Shown: one piece after another, positions 8,421-16,539 of the stretch
Position numbering within the stretch: position 1 is the stretch's first letter
How the letters are laid out: each line of letters starts with the position of its first letter
Source: Clostridia bacterium
GTDB taxonomy: Bacteria > Bacillota > Clostridia > Christensenellales > Borkfalkiaceae
Assembly: GCA_017504795.1 (NCBI GenBank)
Contig: JAFVQM010000020.1
Span: forward strand, 1 to 57,548
Reading direction: 5' to 3'
Length of the DNA stretch: 57,548 nucleotides
The notes under the pieces: generated by a model
The model's database searches: none
Told to the model about the DNA's origin: nothing
Seen by the model: the letters and a program-made list of their open reading frames with translations, nothing else
Program-made: the position numbers and the translations under genes

Positions 8421-9200
8421 ATGGGTAAAATTATATCGTTTTCAAACCAAAAAGGCGGTGTAGGAAAGACTACTACTTGCGTAAACATGTCGGCATATCT
8501 TGCAAAGCAAGGTAAAAAGGTACTACTTATCGATATGGACCCGCAAGGCAACGCTACTACGGGGCTTGGGCTTAATAAAAGCGGAATAAAAAATTCCGTT
8601 TACAACGTTTTAATTGACGATACCCCCGTAAAAGACGTTATTATTCCCACCAAGATAGACCGTTTAGAAATCTTGCCCGCTGGCATTGATTTAGCGGGAG
8701 CGGAAGTTGAACTCGTATATATTAAAAACCGTGAAAAACGCTTACAAGAAGCGCTTAAAAAAGTTGAAAAATATTACGATTTTATCACGATTGACTGTCC
8801 GCCGTCGCTTGGGCTTTTAACGATAAACGCGCTTACCGCGTCTGACAGTATAATTATACCTATTCAGTGCGAATATTTCGCCTTAGAAGGCTTATCGCAA
8901 CTTATGAATACTATAAAACTCGTTAAAAAGCACCTAAATAAAAAATTAGAAATTGAAGGCGTATCGCTCACCATGTACGACGGGCGCGCCATAGTATCAA
9001 GGCAAATTGCCGAAGAAATTAGAAGGTTTTTCGGCAAAAAAGTATTTAACACGGTAGTTCCTAGAAACATAAGAGTTTCAGAAGCGCCAAGCCACGGCGT
9101 TCCCGTAATGCTACACGATCCAAAGTGCGCAGGTTCACGCGCATATGACGAACTTACCAAAGAGTTTTTGGCAAAAGGAGAGATAAAAGATGTCGAGTAA
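8421..9200 (+). CDS. parA: Chromosome partitioning ATPase ParA (Soj)
   Basis: A 259-residue P-loop ATPase with the deviant Walker A KGGVGKTT at residues 11-18, 'LLIDMDPQGNATTGLG' and 'DFITIDCPPSLGLLT'. It binds DNA non-specifically in its ATP form and moves ParB-parS complexes; in sporulating relatives it also affects DnaA. The length fits the chromosomal Soj class. It overlaps parB by 11 bases, and the parS sites are 2.6-2.8 kb upstream. Confidence 0.97.
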   Translation: MGKIISFSNQKGGVGKTTTCVNMSAYLAKQGKKVLLIDMDPQGNATTGLGLNKSGIKNSVYNVLIDDTPVKDVIIPTKIDRLEILPAGIDLAGAEVELVYIKNREKRLQEALKKVEKYYDFITIDCPPSLGLLTINALTASDSIIIPIQCEYFALEGLSQLMNTIKLVKKHLNKKLEIEGVSLTMYDGRAIVSRQIAEEIRRFFGKKVFNTVVPRNIRVSEAPSHGVPVMLHDPKCAGSRAYDELTKEFLAKGEIKDVE

Positions 9201-10107
9201 AGGATTAGGAAAGGGCTTATCCGCACTTTTTTCTTCAACGGAAGACGATTATAAAAAAACTTTCGGTGTAACCGAAGAAGATATTAAAACGGGCGTATTA
9301 GAATTAGACCTTAAAGACGTTTATCCCAACCCCTCACAACCTAGAAAGGTGTTTGAGCCCAAGGCGCTTGACGAACTTGCAAGTTCAATAAAAGCAAACG
9401 GGGTTATAATGCCTATCGTCGTTAATAAAGACGACAGTGGAAAGTATATGATAATCGCCGGTGAAAGGCGGTTTAGAGCGTCAAAAATTGCAGGAAAAGA
9501 TAAAATTCCCGCAATAATTAAAGAGTACGACGATAGAAAAATCAAAGAGATTTCGCTTATTGAAAACTTACAGCGTGAAGACCTTAATCCCATAGAGTCG
9601 GCAACGGCTATGAAACAACTTATGGACGATTACGGGCTCACCCAAGAAGAACTTTCAGAGCGTATCGGCAAAAGCCGTTCGGCAATAGCCAACACGCTTA
9701 GGCTTTTGAGTTTGCAAGACGAAGTTATTAAAATGGTTTCGGGCGGAAAGATTTCGCAAGGCCACGCTAGGGCGCTTGTAACCCTTCCTTCGGAAGCGCA
9801 AATTAAAATTGCTAAAAAGTGCGTAGCGGACGGCATGTCGGTTAGAGATATCGAAAGGGAAGTTAAAGATTACTTTAACCCGCCCGACGAGAAAAAGCGC
9901 CTTCGTCAAATCAAGCGCCAAGAAGACCAAAGCGCGGAACTTAAAGACCTTATTTCGCGTATGCAACAAGTTTTCGGCACTAAAATTCAAGCGATAGGCA
10001 ACGATAAAAAAGGTAGAATTTATATCGACTACTATACAACTGACGATCTTGACCGCATTTGCGATATCGTAGAGTTTTTAGAAAAAAACCAAAATAAAAT
10101 AAGATAA
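9190..10107 (+). CDS. parB: ParB/Spo0J CTPase DNA-binding protein
   Basis: 305 residues beginning 'KGLGKGLSALFSS', the ParA-interacting N-terminus of Spo0J. The CTP-binding ParB/Srx domain is seen as 'VVNKDDSGKYMIIAGERRFRASKIAG' with 'ENLQREDLNPIE'. The helix-turn-helix 'LTQEELSERIGKSRSAIANTLRLL' recognises parS. A C-terminal dimerisation segment follows. It spreads from parS and recruits SMC in relatives. A GGAG motif within the end of parA serves as its ribosome-binding site. Confidence 0.97.
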   Translation: MSSKGLGKGLSALFSSTEDDYKKTFGVTEEDIKTGVLELDLKDVYPNPSQPRKVFEPKALDELASSIKANGVIMPIVVNKDDSGKYMIIAGERRFRASKIAGKDKIPAIIKEYDDRKIKEISLIENLQREDLNPIESATAMKQLMDDYGLTQEELSERIGKSRSAIANTLRLLSLQDEVIKMVSGGKISQGHARALVTLPSEAQIKIAKKCVADGMSVRDIEREVKDYFNPPDEKKRLRQIKRQEDQSAELKDLISRMQQVFGTKIQAIGNDKKGRIYIDYYTTDDLDRICDIVEFLEKNQNKIR

Positions 10108-10110
10108 AAA

Positions 10111-10132
10111 AAGGAAGCACTTGCTTCCTTTT
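10111..10132 (+). terminator. Terminator after parB
   Basis: AAGGAAGC, loop ACTT and GCTTCCTT followed by TT. It ends only 8 bases before the next ATG. Confidence 0.75.
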
Positions 10133-10140
10133 CAAACTAT

Positions 10141-11538
10141 ATGATTAAATTTACTAAGTTTAAGGATAAAGACTTAAAAAAAATACAAAAATTTACTGAA
10201 AAAAGCCCCTATAAAGTGTGTGATATCTCTGCGGGCGTTCTATTTATGTGGAACGATCTTTACAATTTATCTTACGCTATATTTAACGATACGCTTATTC
10301 TAAAATGTAATTTCAAAAACAAGTTTACGGCGTTTTTCTTGCCCGTAGGTAATGATTTTGACGGGGCGCTTTCTCAAATTGAAAACTACGTAGAGAAAAA
10401 CCACTTACCACTATCTTTTATGTGCGTTGAAGACGAGTATTTGCAACTTTTATCAAACCGCTATAACGGTAATATAGTAAGCGAATATAACCGTGATTAC
10501 AGCGACTATATCTACGATTATCAAGAACTTAAAAATCTCGTTGGTAAAAAGTTTTCAGGGCAGAGAAACCATATAAATTCCTTTAACAAAAATTATCCAA
10601 GTAGCGTGTTCAAGCCCCTTAAAAAAAGTGACGTTCCGCGCATAAAAGAATTTCTAAAAGAATACAAAAAAGAACACCGTGGCGGTGGTAGGGTTGAAAG
10701 GGCGGAATACAAAAACACCTTAAAACTTATAGATAATTTATCGCTTGCAAGTTACGTTGGCGGGTATATGGAAATAGGCGGAAAAATGTGTTCGTTTACA
10801 ATAGGCGAATACGTAGGCGAAACTTTTATTATCCATATCGAAAAAGCGCTCAAAAATTATAAAGGTATTTACCCGTCAACTTTCAACGCTTTCGTAAAGG
10901 CGAGTGAAAAGAGTGGTGTTTTATATATAAATAGAGAAGACGATTCGGGTGACTTAGGGCTTAGAACTTCTAAAACCCAGTATCAACCGATAATGCTACT
11001 TCACAAGCATTTCGTAACGGTAAAAAAGCCTATGCAAATAAAAAAGCGCCCAAAACTTAAAGGGGAAAGGCTTTACCTATCTAAAATAAAAGAAAGTGAC
11101 AAAACTGCGTATTATAACCTTTACGTAAACAAATCGCTAAATAGGTACTGGGGCTACGATTATAAAAAGGATATTGCTGTTCCTACGGAAGATGCGTTTT
11201 ATAAAATGCAAGAGCACGATTTTAAGATTAAAGACAATATGTGTTTAGGCATATTTGAAAACGGAAAGTCTAATCTTATAGGCGAAGTCGTGCTACACAA
11301 CTTTACTTATTCAGGAGAAGTTGAAGTAGGGGTAAGGCTACTTAAAAAATATCACGGCAAGGGCTACGGCGAAGAAGCGGTTAAACTTATAACGAACTAT
11401 GCTAAAAACGAGTTAAACCTTAGCCCCGTAGCAAAGTGCTACAAGAAAAACCTACCTAGTTTGTCCTGCTTAAAAAGAGCGGGGTTTGTAGTAAAAAACG
11501 CCGATAAAACCTATTATTATTTAGATTTTGAAGATTAA
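10141..11538 (+). CDS. DUF2156 (lysyltransferase-like) fused to GNAT acetyltransferase
   Basis: 465 residues with two catalytic-type domains. Residues about 1-295 resemble DUF2156, the GNAT-fold domain related to the C-terminal part of phosphatidylglycerol lysyltransferases: 'YSDYIYDYQELKNLVGKKFSGQRNHINSF' and 'GGYMEIGGKMCSFTIGEYV' then 'YINREDDSGDLGLRTSK'. Residues about 310-465 are a complete GNAT domain with the acetyl-CoA loop 'EVGVRLLKKYHGKGYGEEAV'. The substrate is unknown. A PG-lysyltransferase would need a membrane domain, and none is visible. No ribosome-binding site is obvious before the ATG, which sits just past the parB terminator. Confidence 0.75.
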   Translation: MIKFTKFKDKDLKKIQKFTEKSPYKVCDISAGVLFMWNDLYNLSYAIFNDTLILKCNFKNKFTAFFLPVGNDFDGALSQIENYVEKNHLPLSFMCVEDEYLQLLSNRYNGNIVSEYNRDYSDYIYDYQELKNLVGKKFSGQRNHINSFNKNYPSSVFKPLKKSDVPRIKEFLKEYKKEHRGGGRVERAEYKNTLKLIDNLSLASYVGGYMEIGGKMCSFTIGEYVGETFIIHIEKALKNYKGIYPSTFNAFVKASEKSGVLYINREDDSGDLGLRTSKTQYQPIMLLHKHFVTVKKPMQIKKRPKLKGERLYLSKIKESDKTAYYNLYVNKSLNRYWGYDYKKDIAVPTEDAFYKMQEHDFKIKDNMCLGIFENGKSNLIGEVVLHNFTYSGEVEVGVRLLKKYHGKGYGEEAVKLITNYAKNELNLSPVAKCYKKNLPSLSCLKRAGFVVKNADKTYYYLDFED

Positions 11539-11729
11539 AAAAATTTTTTGAAAATATTTTCAAAAACCGCTTAAAAACACTTTACAAATAAAACTTAAAA
11601 GTATATAGTATAAGCATTATTTTTATTTCGTTCCCCCCTTATTATATATTTTTCAGGTGGCTGTTTGTGGTGTTGATATCGCAGGCAGTCATTTGATTTT
11701 TAATCCGTTATTTCGGGCATTATACTTCG

Positions 11730-11972
11730 TTTCTGCTTAGCCGATAGACTTCGATGACCAACAAGGTCTATCTCAGCCTATCGTCTTCGCGAGCCTCGTC
11801 TAATACCCAAACTAACGTATTAAAATACGGGTTGATATAAGCGACCGACAAGGTCTATTTCAGTCTGTTGATTTTCGGTTGCCTCGCTTAACTTGTAACT
11901 AAGCCCTTAAAACAAGTTAGTATAAACGTCGCGAGCCTTGATATACTTGCAACTAACGGCTTAAAACAACTA
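11730..11972 (+). repeat. Dispersed stem-loop repeat, three units (two with tips, one tail only)
   Basis: Unit 1 has a tip GACC-AACAA-GGTC (11756-11768) inside the arms CGATAG/CTATCG. Unit 2 has GACC-GACAA-GGTC (11843-11855) and the tail ACTTGT...ACAAGT (11891-11916). Unit 3 is a tail only ('GCGAGCCTTG' then ACTTGCAACTAACGGC, 11931-11970). Related units occur at 13.7, 36.5-36.9 and 48.7 kb. The rest of the 520-base gap (11539-11729) shows no gene. Confidence 0.7.
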
Positions 11973-12010
11973 TAAAACAAATTCAATATAAAAACAATAA
12001 CAAATAAATA

Positions 12011-12056
12011 AAGTGAAGGTTTTCGGCTAACACTTCACGTTAAAAAAACCGAGGTA
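12011..12056 (+). ncRNA. PreQ1 riboswitch (class I-like), translational
   Basis: Stem GTGAAG (12013-12018) with CTTCAC (12032-12037), an A-rich tail TTAAAAAAA, then CCGAGG, which pairs back to TTCGG in the loop (12022-12026) to form an H-type pseudoknot. The GAGG at 12051-12054 is the Shine-Dalgarno of the downstream ATG, so ligand binding would hide it. Placement directly upstream of a QueT transporter fits sensing of the queuosine precursor preQ1. Confidence 0.78.
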
Positions 12057-12060
12057 TAAA

Positions 12061-12558
12061 ATGATAAAACTAAAAACTAGTAGTAAAAGTTTGGCAAGGT
12101 CTGGAATTATTGCAGGTATATACGTGGCGTTAACGCTTGCGTTATACCCCATATCTTTCGGCGCTTTTCAGTTAAGGGTGTCTGAAAGTTTAACACTACT
12201 TCCTATCCTTTTTCCTGAAAGTATTTTAGGGCTAACCGTTGGCTGTTTAATATCCAACTTTTTTGGAAACGGCTTGCTTGACGTAATATTTGGAACGCTT
12301 GCAACTTTTTTATCCGCCATTTTAACCTATCTTTTTACTAAAAACCTTAAAAAAGACTTGGCTAAAATACTAGTTGGCGGGATATTTCCGATAATTATAA
12401 ACGCTATAATAATTCCGTTTACGATACTATCTATTACCGAGCAACCTGCTATGTATTTTATAACTAGTTTTCAAATATTCGTAGGGCAGTTTTTATCGGT
12501 GTATATAGTGGGCGCGCCACTATACTATATTCTTAATAAAATAAAAAAAAGGTCTTAA
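12061..12558 (+). CDS. queT: QueT queuosine-precursor ECF transporter S component
   Basis: A 165-residue protein with about five to six hydrophobic segments and the QueT features 'SGIIAGIYVALTLALYPISFGAFQLRVSE' and 'GLTVGCLISNFFG'. QueT proteins are substrate-binding S components that use a shared energy-coupling module to import preQ0/preQ1. The preQ1 riboswitch immediately upstream supports the substrate. The shared ECF ATPase and T genes are not in the window. Confidence 0.88.
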   Translation: MIKLKTSSKSLARSGIIAGIYVALTLALYPISFGAFQLRVSESLTLLPILFPESILGLTVGCLISNFFGNGLLDVIFGTLATFLSAILTYLFTKNLKKDLAKILVGGIFPIIINAIIIPFTILSITEQPAMYFITSFQIFVGQFLSVYIVGAPLYYILNKIKKRS

Positions 12559-12575
12559 AAGACCTTAATTTTTAA
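12547..12575. terminator. Bidirectional terminator between queT and DUF378 gene
   Basis: AAGGTC, loop TTAAAA and GACCTT, with A-run and T-run flanks. It overlaps the last codons of both convergent genes. Confidence 0.75.
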
Positions 12576-12774
12576 GTTTTGAAAAGGGTTTGTACATAAA
12601 GGTAAAAAAGATTACCCAAAGCCCTGCTAAACCTACGAGAATATAAATAATTCTCGGAATTACGCCTGCGCCAAGTAAAAAGGTAACTGGGTTAAAGCCG
12701 AAAAGCCCAACCGAAAGCCACACGAGAGCGCCAACAATTACTAAAATAAACGAAATAATACTTGTAATTTTCAT
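12565..12774 (-). CDS. DUF378 small membrane protein
   Basis: A 69-residue protein starting at the ATG at 12774, preceded by GGAGG with 5-base spacing, which is why I prefer it over a TTG 15 bases upstream. Two transmembrane segments: 'IISFILVIVGALVWLSVGLFGF' and 'IIYILVGLAGLWVIFFTFMY'. The pattern 'GALVWLSVGLFGFNPV...RIIYILVGLAGL' is that of DUF378 (YuzA-like). Function unknown. Confidence 0.8.
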   Translation of the reverse strand: MKITSIISFILVIVGALVWLSVGLFGFNPVTFLLGAGVIPRIIYILVGLAGLWVIFFTFMYKPFSKLKN

Positions 12775-12816
12775 AATTACCTCCAACAATATAATGTGAA
12801 GGTAATTAAAAATTAT

Positions 12817-13077
12817 TCATAAATCTACGTTTTCTAGTAAAAGGTAGTCAAACGGCACTTTGTCAACAAAGTCGTCTTTGAAAAACTTAACCGAATTAAA
12901 CTCTTCGTAACTTTCGCGGTGGTAGTTGATTACGATAGGCGTGGGGATATCAAGTTTTCGTGAAATTTCGCTTAAATGAAAATAAAAATCTTTACCGTCG
13001 TACTCGTTTACGTTAGAGTAAGTGTACGACTTTATAGTCTTTTGATTTTTAATAAGCCTTGCAAACATCTTAACCAT
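12817..13077 (-). CDS. Conserved hypothetical protein, 86 aa
   Basis: I do not recognise a family with confidence. The product is soluble, mixed charge, with no Cys motif, no signal peptide and no membrane segment. A core 'KDFYFHLSEISRKLDIPTPIVINYH' suggests a compact alpha/beta fold. It is divergent from rex, with only about 50 bases between the two start codons. The start may be either of two ATGs (13077 or 13068); neither has a strong ribosome-binding site. Confidence 0.6.
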   Translation of the reverse strand: MVKMFARLIKNQKTIKSYTYSNVNEYDGKDFYFHLSEISRKLDIPTPIVINYHRESYEEFNSVKFFKDDFVDKVPFDYLLLENVDL

Positions 13078-13127
13078 ACCGTCATTTTACCACTACTTTG
13101 AAAAATAAACAACCAAAAAGGGGAAAA

Positions 13128-13742
13128 ATGGATAAACAAATATCAGATAGAGTTGTTGAAAGATTGCCAAAGTATTACCGCTATCTTCAAGAACTTAGCA
13201 AAAACCAAATACAAAGGGTTTCATCAAAAACCATTTCAAAAGCGCTTAATATAACCGCGTCACAAGTAAGGCAAGATTTGTCGCAGTTCGGCGGTTTCGG
13301 TCAAACGGGCGTTGGCTACAACGTTGAGTATTTAAGAGATATCATGAAAGAAATTTTAGGTATCAACAACGTTCACACCGCAATAGTTATAGGCGGTGGT
13401 AGAATAGGTCAAGCGCTTATAAGTTATCAAGGTTTTAGGGGCGAAAACGTTTACATTAAAGCCGTGTTTGACGTTTATACCGAACACCTAAAATCTGTTA
13501 AAGGCGTTGAAGTCTATAACGTTTCTGAACTTGAAAACTATCTAAAAAACAACCCCACCGATATAGCGATAATTTCCGTTCAAAAAGAAAACGCCGAAAA
13601 AATGGCGAAACGGGTAGTTGACTTAGGCGTTAAAGCCATTTGGAACTTTGCCCCTATCGATTTGTATTTTGACGGCGCAGTATGTGAAAATATAAACATG
13701 AGCGAGAGTTTGATGCGGCTTATATATAAATCAAAGGTTTAA
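13128..13742 (+). CDS. rex: Redox-sensing transcriptional repressor Rex
   Basis: 204 residues from the ATG at 13128, chosen over a TTG 30 bases upstream because AAAAAGGGG lies before the ATG. The N-terminal winged helix has 'RLPKYYRYLQELSKNQIQRVSSKTISKALNITASQVRQDLSQFGGFGQTGVGY', and the NAD-binding Rossmann domain has 'VIGGGRIGQAL'. Rex leaves its operator when NADH is high relative to NAD+, de-repressing fermentation and electron-disposal genes. A perfect Rex-type operator lies upstream of the mdh-fum-hdr-frd cluster at 23960, the clearest target here. Confidence 0.96.
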   Translation: MDKQISDRVVERLPKYYRYLQELSKNQIQRVSSKTISKALNITASQVRQDLSQFGGFGQTGVGYNVEYLRDIMKEILGINNVHTAIVIGGGRIGQALISYQGFRGENVYIKAVFDVYTEHLKSVKGVEVYNVSELENYLKNNPTDIAIISVQKENAEKMAKRVVDLGVKAIWNFAPIDLYFDGAVCENINMSESLMRLIYKSKV

Positions 13743-13868
13743 GCCGTTATAAACGGCGTTATACTTTGTTCTTTGCGTTTTTGTGAAATTCCTGCGACCA
13801 ACAAGGTCGCTCCCTTCCACAAAAACTGCAAACGCCTCGTCTAACTTGTTTCTAACGGCTTATAACAA
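13741..13868 (+). repeat. Dispersed stem-loop repeat unit 4
   Basis: Tip GCGACC-AACAA-GGTCGC (13794-13810), outer arms GCGTTTTTGTG (13775-13785) with CAC-AAAAAC and AACGC downstream, then 'GCCTCGTCTAACTTG' and TAACGGCTTATAACAA. It begins right at the rex stop codon. Confidence 0.7.
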
Positions 13869-13874
13869 AATATG

Positions 13875-13899
13875 AAGTAGGCAACCGCCTACTTTTTTA
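13875..13899 (+). terminator. Terminator downstream of rex and repeat
   Basis: AAGTAGGC, loop AACC and GCCTACTT followed by TTTT. Confidence 0.85.
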
Positions 13900-13970
13900 T
13901 TGCCCGTAAATTTCAAAAACCTTAATATAATCGTTTGAAATTTTTATATTTCACTCGCATATCAACTACT

Positions 13971-14015
13971 TTGTATAAAATACCTATTGTACTACGCTTT
14001 ACGTTATGGTAAAAT
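13971..14015 (+). promoter_or_regulatory. Promoter-like intergenic repeat, copy 1
   Basis: TTGTATAAAATACCTATTGT then TTGTAC (13987-13992), a 17-base spacer ending TATGG, and TAAAAT (14010-14015). Very similar blocks lie at 36947-36991 and 48961-49005. It points at the AraC-type gene at 14113. Confidence 0.55.
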
Positions 14016-14112
14016 TTTATTACAAAACTTTACGCTAAATGGCTATAAAAAAGCACAAAAAGTCAAGAAACGAAAAATAAACTTAATTATAATATAATCG
14101 CGGAGGTTAAAA

Positions 14113-15024
14113 ATGGACTGGATAGAAATTTTACAAAAAGCGATTGATTATATTGAAGAAAACATAACCGAAAAAATAGATTATGAAAGCGTTGCAAGAC
14201 ACGTGCACCTATCTCCCTATCATTTTCAAAGGGTGTTTGGGATAACGTGTGGGTTTACGCTTGGCGAATATATTAGAAAAAGAAAACTAACGCTTGCAGG
14301 CAACGATTTATTAAAAAACAAAATGAAAATAATAGACGTAGCCTTTAAGTATGGATATGAAACGCCTGAAAGTTTTTCTCGCGCCTTTTATAAATTTCAC
14401 GGGGTTAAGCCGTCACAAGTTAAAAGCGGTTGCAATATAAAATTTTTTTCGCGCGTTTTAGTTAGCCCTAATTTTACAAGTGCAACCGAAATGAAATATA
14501 AAATAGAAGAAAAGCCCGAAAAAATTTTAGTAGGTTATAAAAAACGATTTACGGGTGTTCCGTACGGTGACGAACGCACAAAGCAAGAAAAAGATTTTTT
14601 AACGTCTACTCGCGCTAAACAATGGCTTTTATTAGGTGCGTCTTGCGATTATTCTACCGATTATATGGTCGTTACGAACGTCGATGACGACGGTTATGAT
14701 TTTTACGTTGCGTACGAACTAGACGAGTGGACGAGAAAAGAACTTTTTAACCCCGACGTAACGGGCGTAAAGTTTATGGATGAAATGGGTTTTGAAACGA
14801 TAGTTATTCCCAAGCAAACCTACGTGGTTTTCGAAACCGAAAAGAAAAAGCGCCCTATCGTAGATTATGCCGATATTAGAAAGAAAATCGTTACTGAGTG
14901 GCTACTAGCGTCAAAATTTGTTTTTGCAAATTCGCCCGAAGTCGTAGCAATGCATTGGCGACCTAACGGCGAGTGGGCAAAAGAAAGATATATAGAAATT
15001 TGTTTACCAATAGAAAAAGCGTAA
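14113..15024 (+). CDS. AraC-family regulator with GyrI-like effector domain
   Basis: 303 residues. The N-terminal AraC/XylS helix-turn-helix pair (about 5-105) shows 'YESVARHVHLSPYHFQRVFGITCGFTLGEYIRKRKL' and 'IDVAFKYGYETPESFSRAFYKFHGVKPSQ'. The C-terminal part (about 125-303) resembles the AraC effector-binding/GyrI-like fold that binds small, often cationic, ligands. Such proteins usually activate a nearby efflux gene, but none is adjacent here. GGAGG 7 bases upstream supports the ATG. Confidence 0.88.
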   Translation: MDWIEILQKAIDYIEENITEKIDYESVARHVHLSPYHFQRVFGITCGFTLGEYIRKRKLTLAGNDLLKNKMKIIDVAFKYGYETPESFSRAFYKFHGVKPSQVKSGCNIKFFSRVLVSPNFTSATEMKYKIEEKPEKILVGYKKRFTGVPYGDERTKQEKDFLTSTRAKQWLLLGASCDYSTDYMVVTNVDDDGYDFYVAYELDEWTRKELFNPDVTGVKFMDEMGFETIVIPKQTYVVFETEKKKRPIVDYADIRKKIVTEWLLASKFVFANSPEVVAMHWRPNGEWAKERYIEICLPIEKA

Positions 15025-15034
15025 TTAGTTACAC

Positions 15035-15057
15035 CTTATAGTCAATTTGACTATAAG
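15035..15057. repeat. 23-base palindrome, copy 1
   Basis: Arms CTTATAGTCAA and TTGACTATAAG around a single T. The same palindrome with an A centre is at 49069-49091. There is no T-run, so it is a poor intrinsic terminator. Confidence 0.6.
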
Positions 15058-15086
15058 TTTATAAAGGCAAAAATTTTACAATAAAT

Positions 15087-15116
15087 AAGGCTTAGCGTTT
15101 GCTAAGCCTTGTTTTT
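15087..15116. terminator. Terminator between AraC gene and serS
   Basis: AAGGCTTAGC, loop GTTT and GCTAAGCCTT followed by GTTTTT. It can serve convergent transcripts. Confidence 0.8.
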
Positions 15117-16398
15117 ATAATTTGATAATTTCTTGTCCGCCCATAAACGGTCTTAAAACTTCGGGTACGGTGATAGACCCGTCAGCATTTTGATATTGTT
15201 CAATAAGTGCAGGGAAAACTCTTGAAGTTGCTAAGCCCGAGCCGTTAAGAGTGTGAAGGAAAGCGGGTTTTCCCGTTTCTTTATCTCTATATCTCGTGTT
15301 GTTTCTTCTTGCTTGGTAATCTCTCGCGTTAGAAACGGACGAAACTTCCTTAAATATACCCATAGAAGGTATCCAAACTTCAACGTCGTACGTTCTAGCC
15401 ATTGATGCAGAACAGTCCCCCGCGGCGAGTTTAGAAAGCCTAAAATGAAGCCCTAATTTATCCATAAGCGAGCATGCTTTGTTAACGAGTTCGTCAAACG
15501 CCTTGTCGCTTTGTTCGGGGGTAGTGTATTGAACCATTTCAACTTTGTTAAATTGATGCCCCCTTATCATACCGCGTTCTTCCGCTCTTGCCGAGCCTGC
15601 TTCTTTGCGGTAGCAAGGCGTGTAGGCAAACAACTTCATAGGAAGTTTATCTTGGTCAACTATTTCGCCTGCGTAAAGGTTAACGAGTGCCGTTTCAGCA
15701 GTGGGAAGCATAAATCTATTTTTCTTTCTATCTTCGTCAACGTCAAGCCAGTAAACTTCGTCACTAAACTTAGGAAATTGCCCGGCACCGAAACCGCAGT
15801 TATAAGAAAGTTGGTGTGGGGGAAGAATAAATTCGTACCCGTCGGATAAATGCTCGCTTATAAAGAAGTTAAGAAGCGCCCATTCAAGCCTAGCCCCGTC
15901 ACCGCGGTAAGCCCAAAAGCCGTTGCCTGCAAGTTTAACGCCACGCTCGTAGTCGATAAGCCCGTTTTTAACGCAAAGATCTACGTGGTTTTGAACGGGG
16001 AAAGAAAACTCGGGCATTTTGCCGTAAACTTTAACGACTTCGTTTGCTTCTTTTTCGCCGGCAACAAGGTCGCTATCAGGCATATTAGGTAAGCAAGCCA
16101 CGAAGTTAAAAATCTTTTCAGACAGTTCGTTAATCTTCGCATCGCCTTCCGTAATTTTATCGCCTATCTCGCGCATTTCTTGGAATATGTTTTCAACGGG
16201 AAGACCTTGTTTTTTAAGTTTAGGAATTTCCGCCGAAACTTTATTTCTTTGCGCTTTTAACTGTTCGATTTCGCGAAGAAGAGAACGCTTTTCACTGTCC
16301 CAAGAAATGAGTTCAGAAAAGTCAACTTCACAGCCTTTTTTACTAAGTGCGTCTTTCACAAAATCGGGTTTTTCAATAATGAGTTTAATATCTATCAT
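15115..16398 (-). CDS. serS: Seryl-tRNA synthetase
   Basis: A 427-residue class II synthetase charging tRNA-Ser. An N-terminal coiled-coil tRNA-binding arm covers about residues 30-105 ('SEKRSLLREIEQLKAQRNKVSAEI'). The catalytic core has motif 2 'YTPCYRKEAGSARAEERGMIRGHQFNKVE' and motif 3 with 'LNGSGLATSRVFPALIEQYQN'. The length is standard. An AGGAGA site lies before the ATG. It is divergent from the cysE-cysS T-box operon; no T-box is seen in its own short leader. Confidence 0.97.
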   Translation of the reverse strand: MIDIKLIIEKPDFVKDALSKKGCEVDFSELISWDSEKRSLLREIEQLKAQRNKVSAEIPKLKKQGLPVENIFQEMREIGDKITEGDAKINELSEKIFNFVACLPNMPDSDLVAGEKEANEVVKVYGKMPEFSFPVQNHVDLCVKNGLIDYERGVKLAGNGFWAYRGDGARLEWALLNFFISEHLSDGYEFILPPHQLSYNCGFGAGQFPKFSDEVYWLDVDEDRKKNRFMLPTAETALVNLYAGEIVDQDKLPMKLFAYTPCYRKEAGSARAEERGMIRGHQFNKVEMVQYTTPEQSDKAFDELVNKACSLMDKLGLHFRLSKLAAGDCSASMARTYDVEVWIPSMGIFKEVSSVSNARDYQARRNNTRYRDKETGKPAFLHTLNGSGLATSRVFPALIEQYQNADGSITVPEVLRPFMGGQEIIKL

Positions 16399-16429
16399 AA
16401 AAATTCTCCTAAGTTAAGGGGTTTTATTA

Positions 16430-16458
16430 AGTATATATCATAAAAAAACTTTTTGCAA
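16430..16458 (-). promoter_or_regulatory. serS promoter
   Basis: On the minus strand: TTGCAA (16453-16458), 17-base spacer, TATACT (16430-16435), about 30 bases before the serS start codon. Confidence 0.65.
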
Positions 16459-16499
16459 GCGTTTGTTTTGGGTGGTTTTATAAATTTGCCGTAAAATTA

Positions 16500-16528
16500 T
16501 TGCCTTTTAGTAACATTTGTGTTAAAAT
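16500..16528 (+). promoter_or_regulatory. Promoter of the cysE-cysS leader
   Basis: TTGCCT (16500-16505), 17-base spacer, TAAAAT (16523-16528), directly upstream of the T-box RNA. Confidence 0.6.
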
Positions 16529-16539
16529 AAGCGTATAAA

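Noticed and set aside
8195..8551. 118-codon reverse-strand frame across the ftsH-parA junction
   Set aside because: Antisense to two certain genes, with no family resemblance; a by-product of codon bias.
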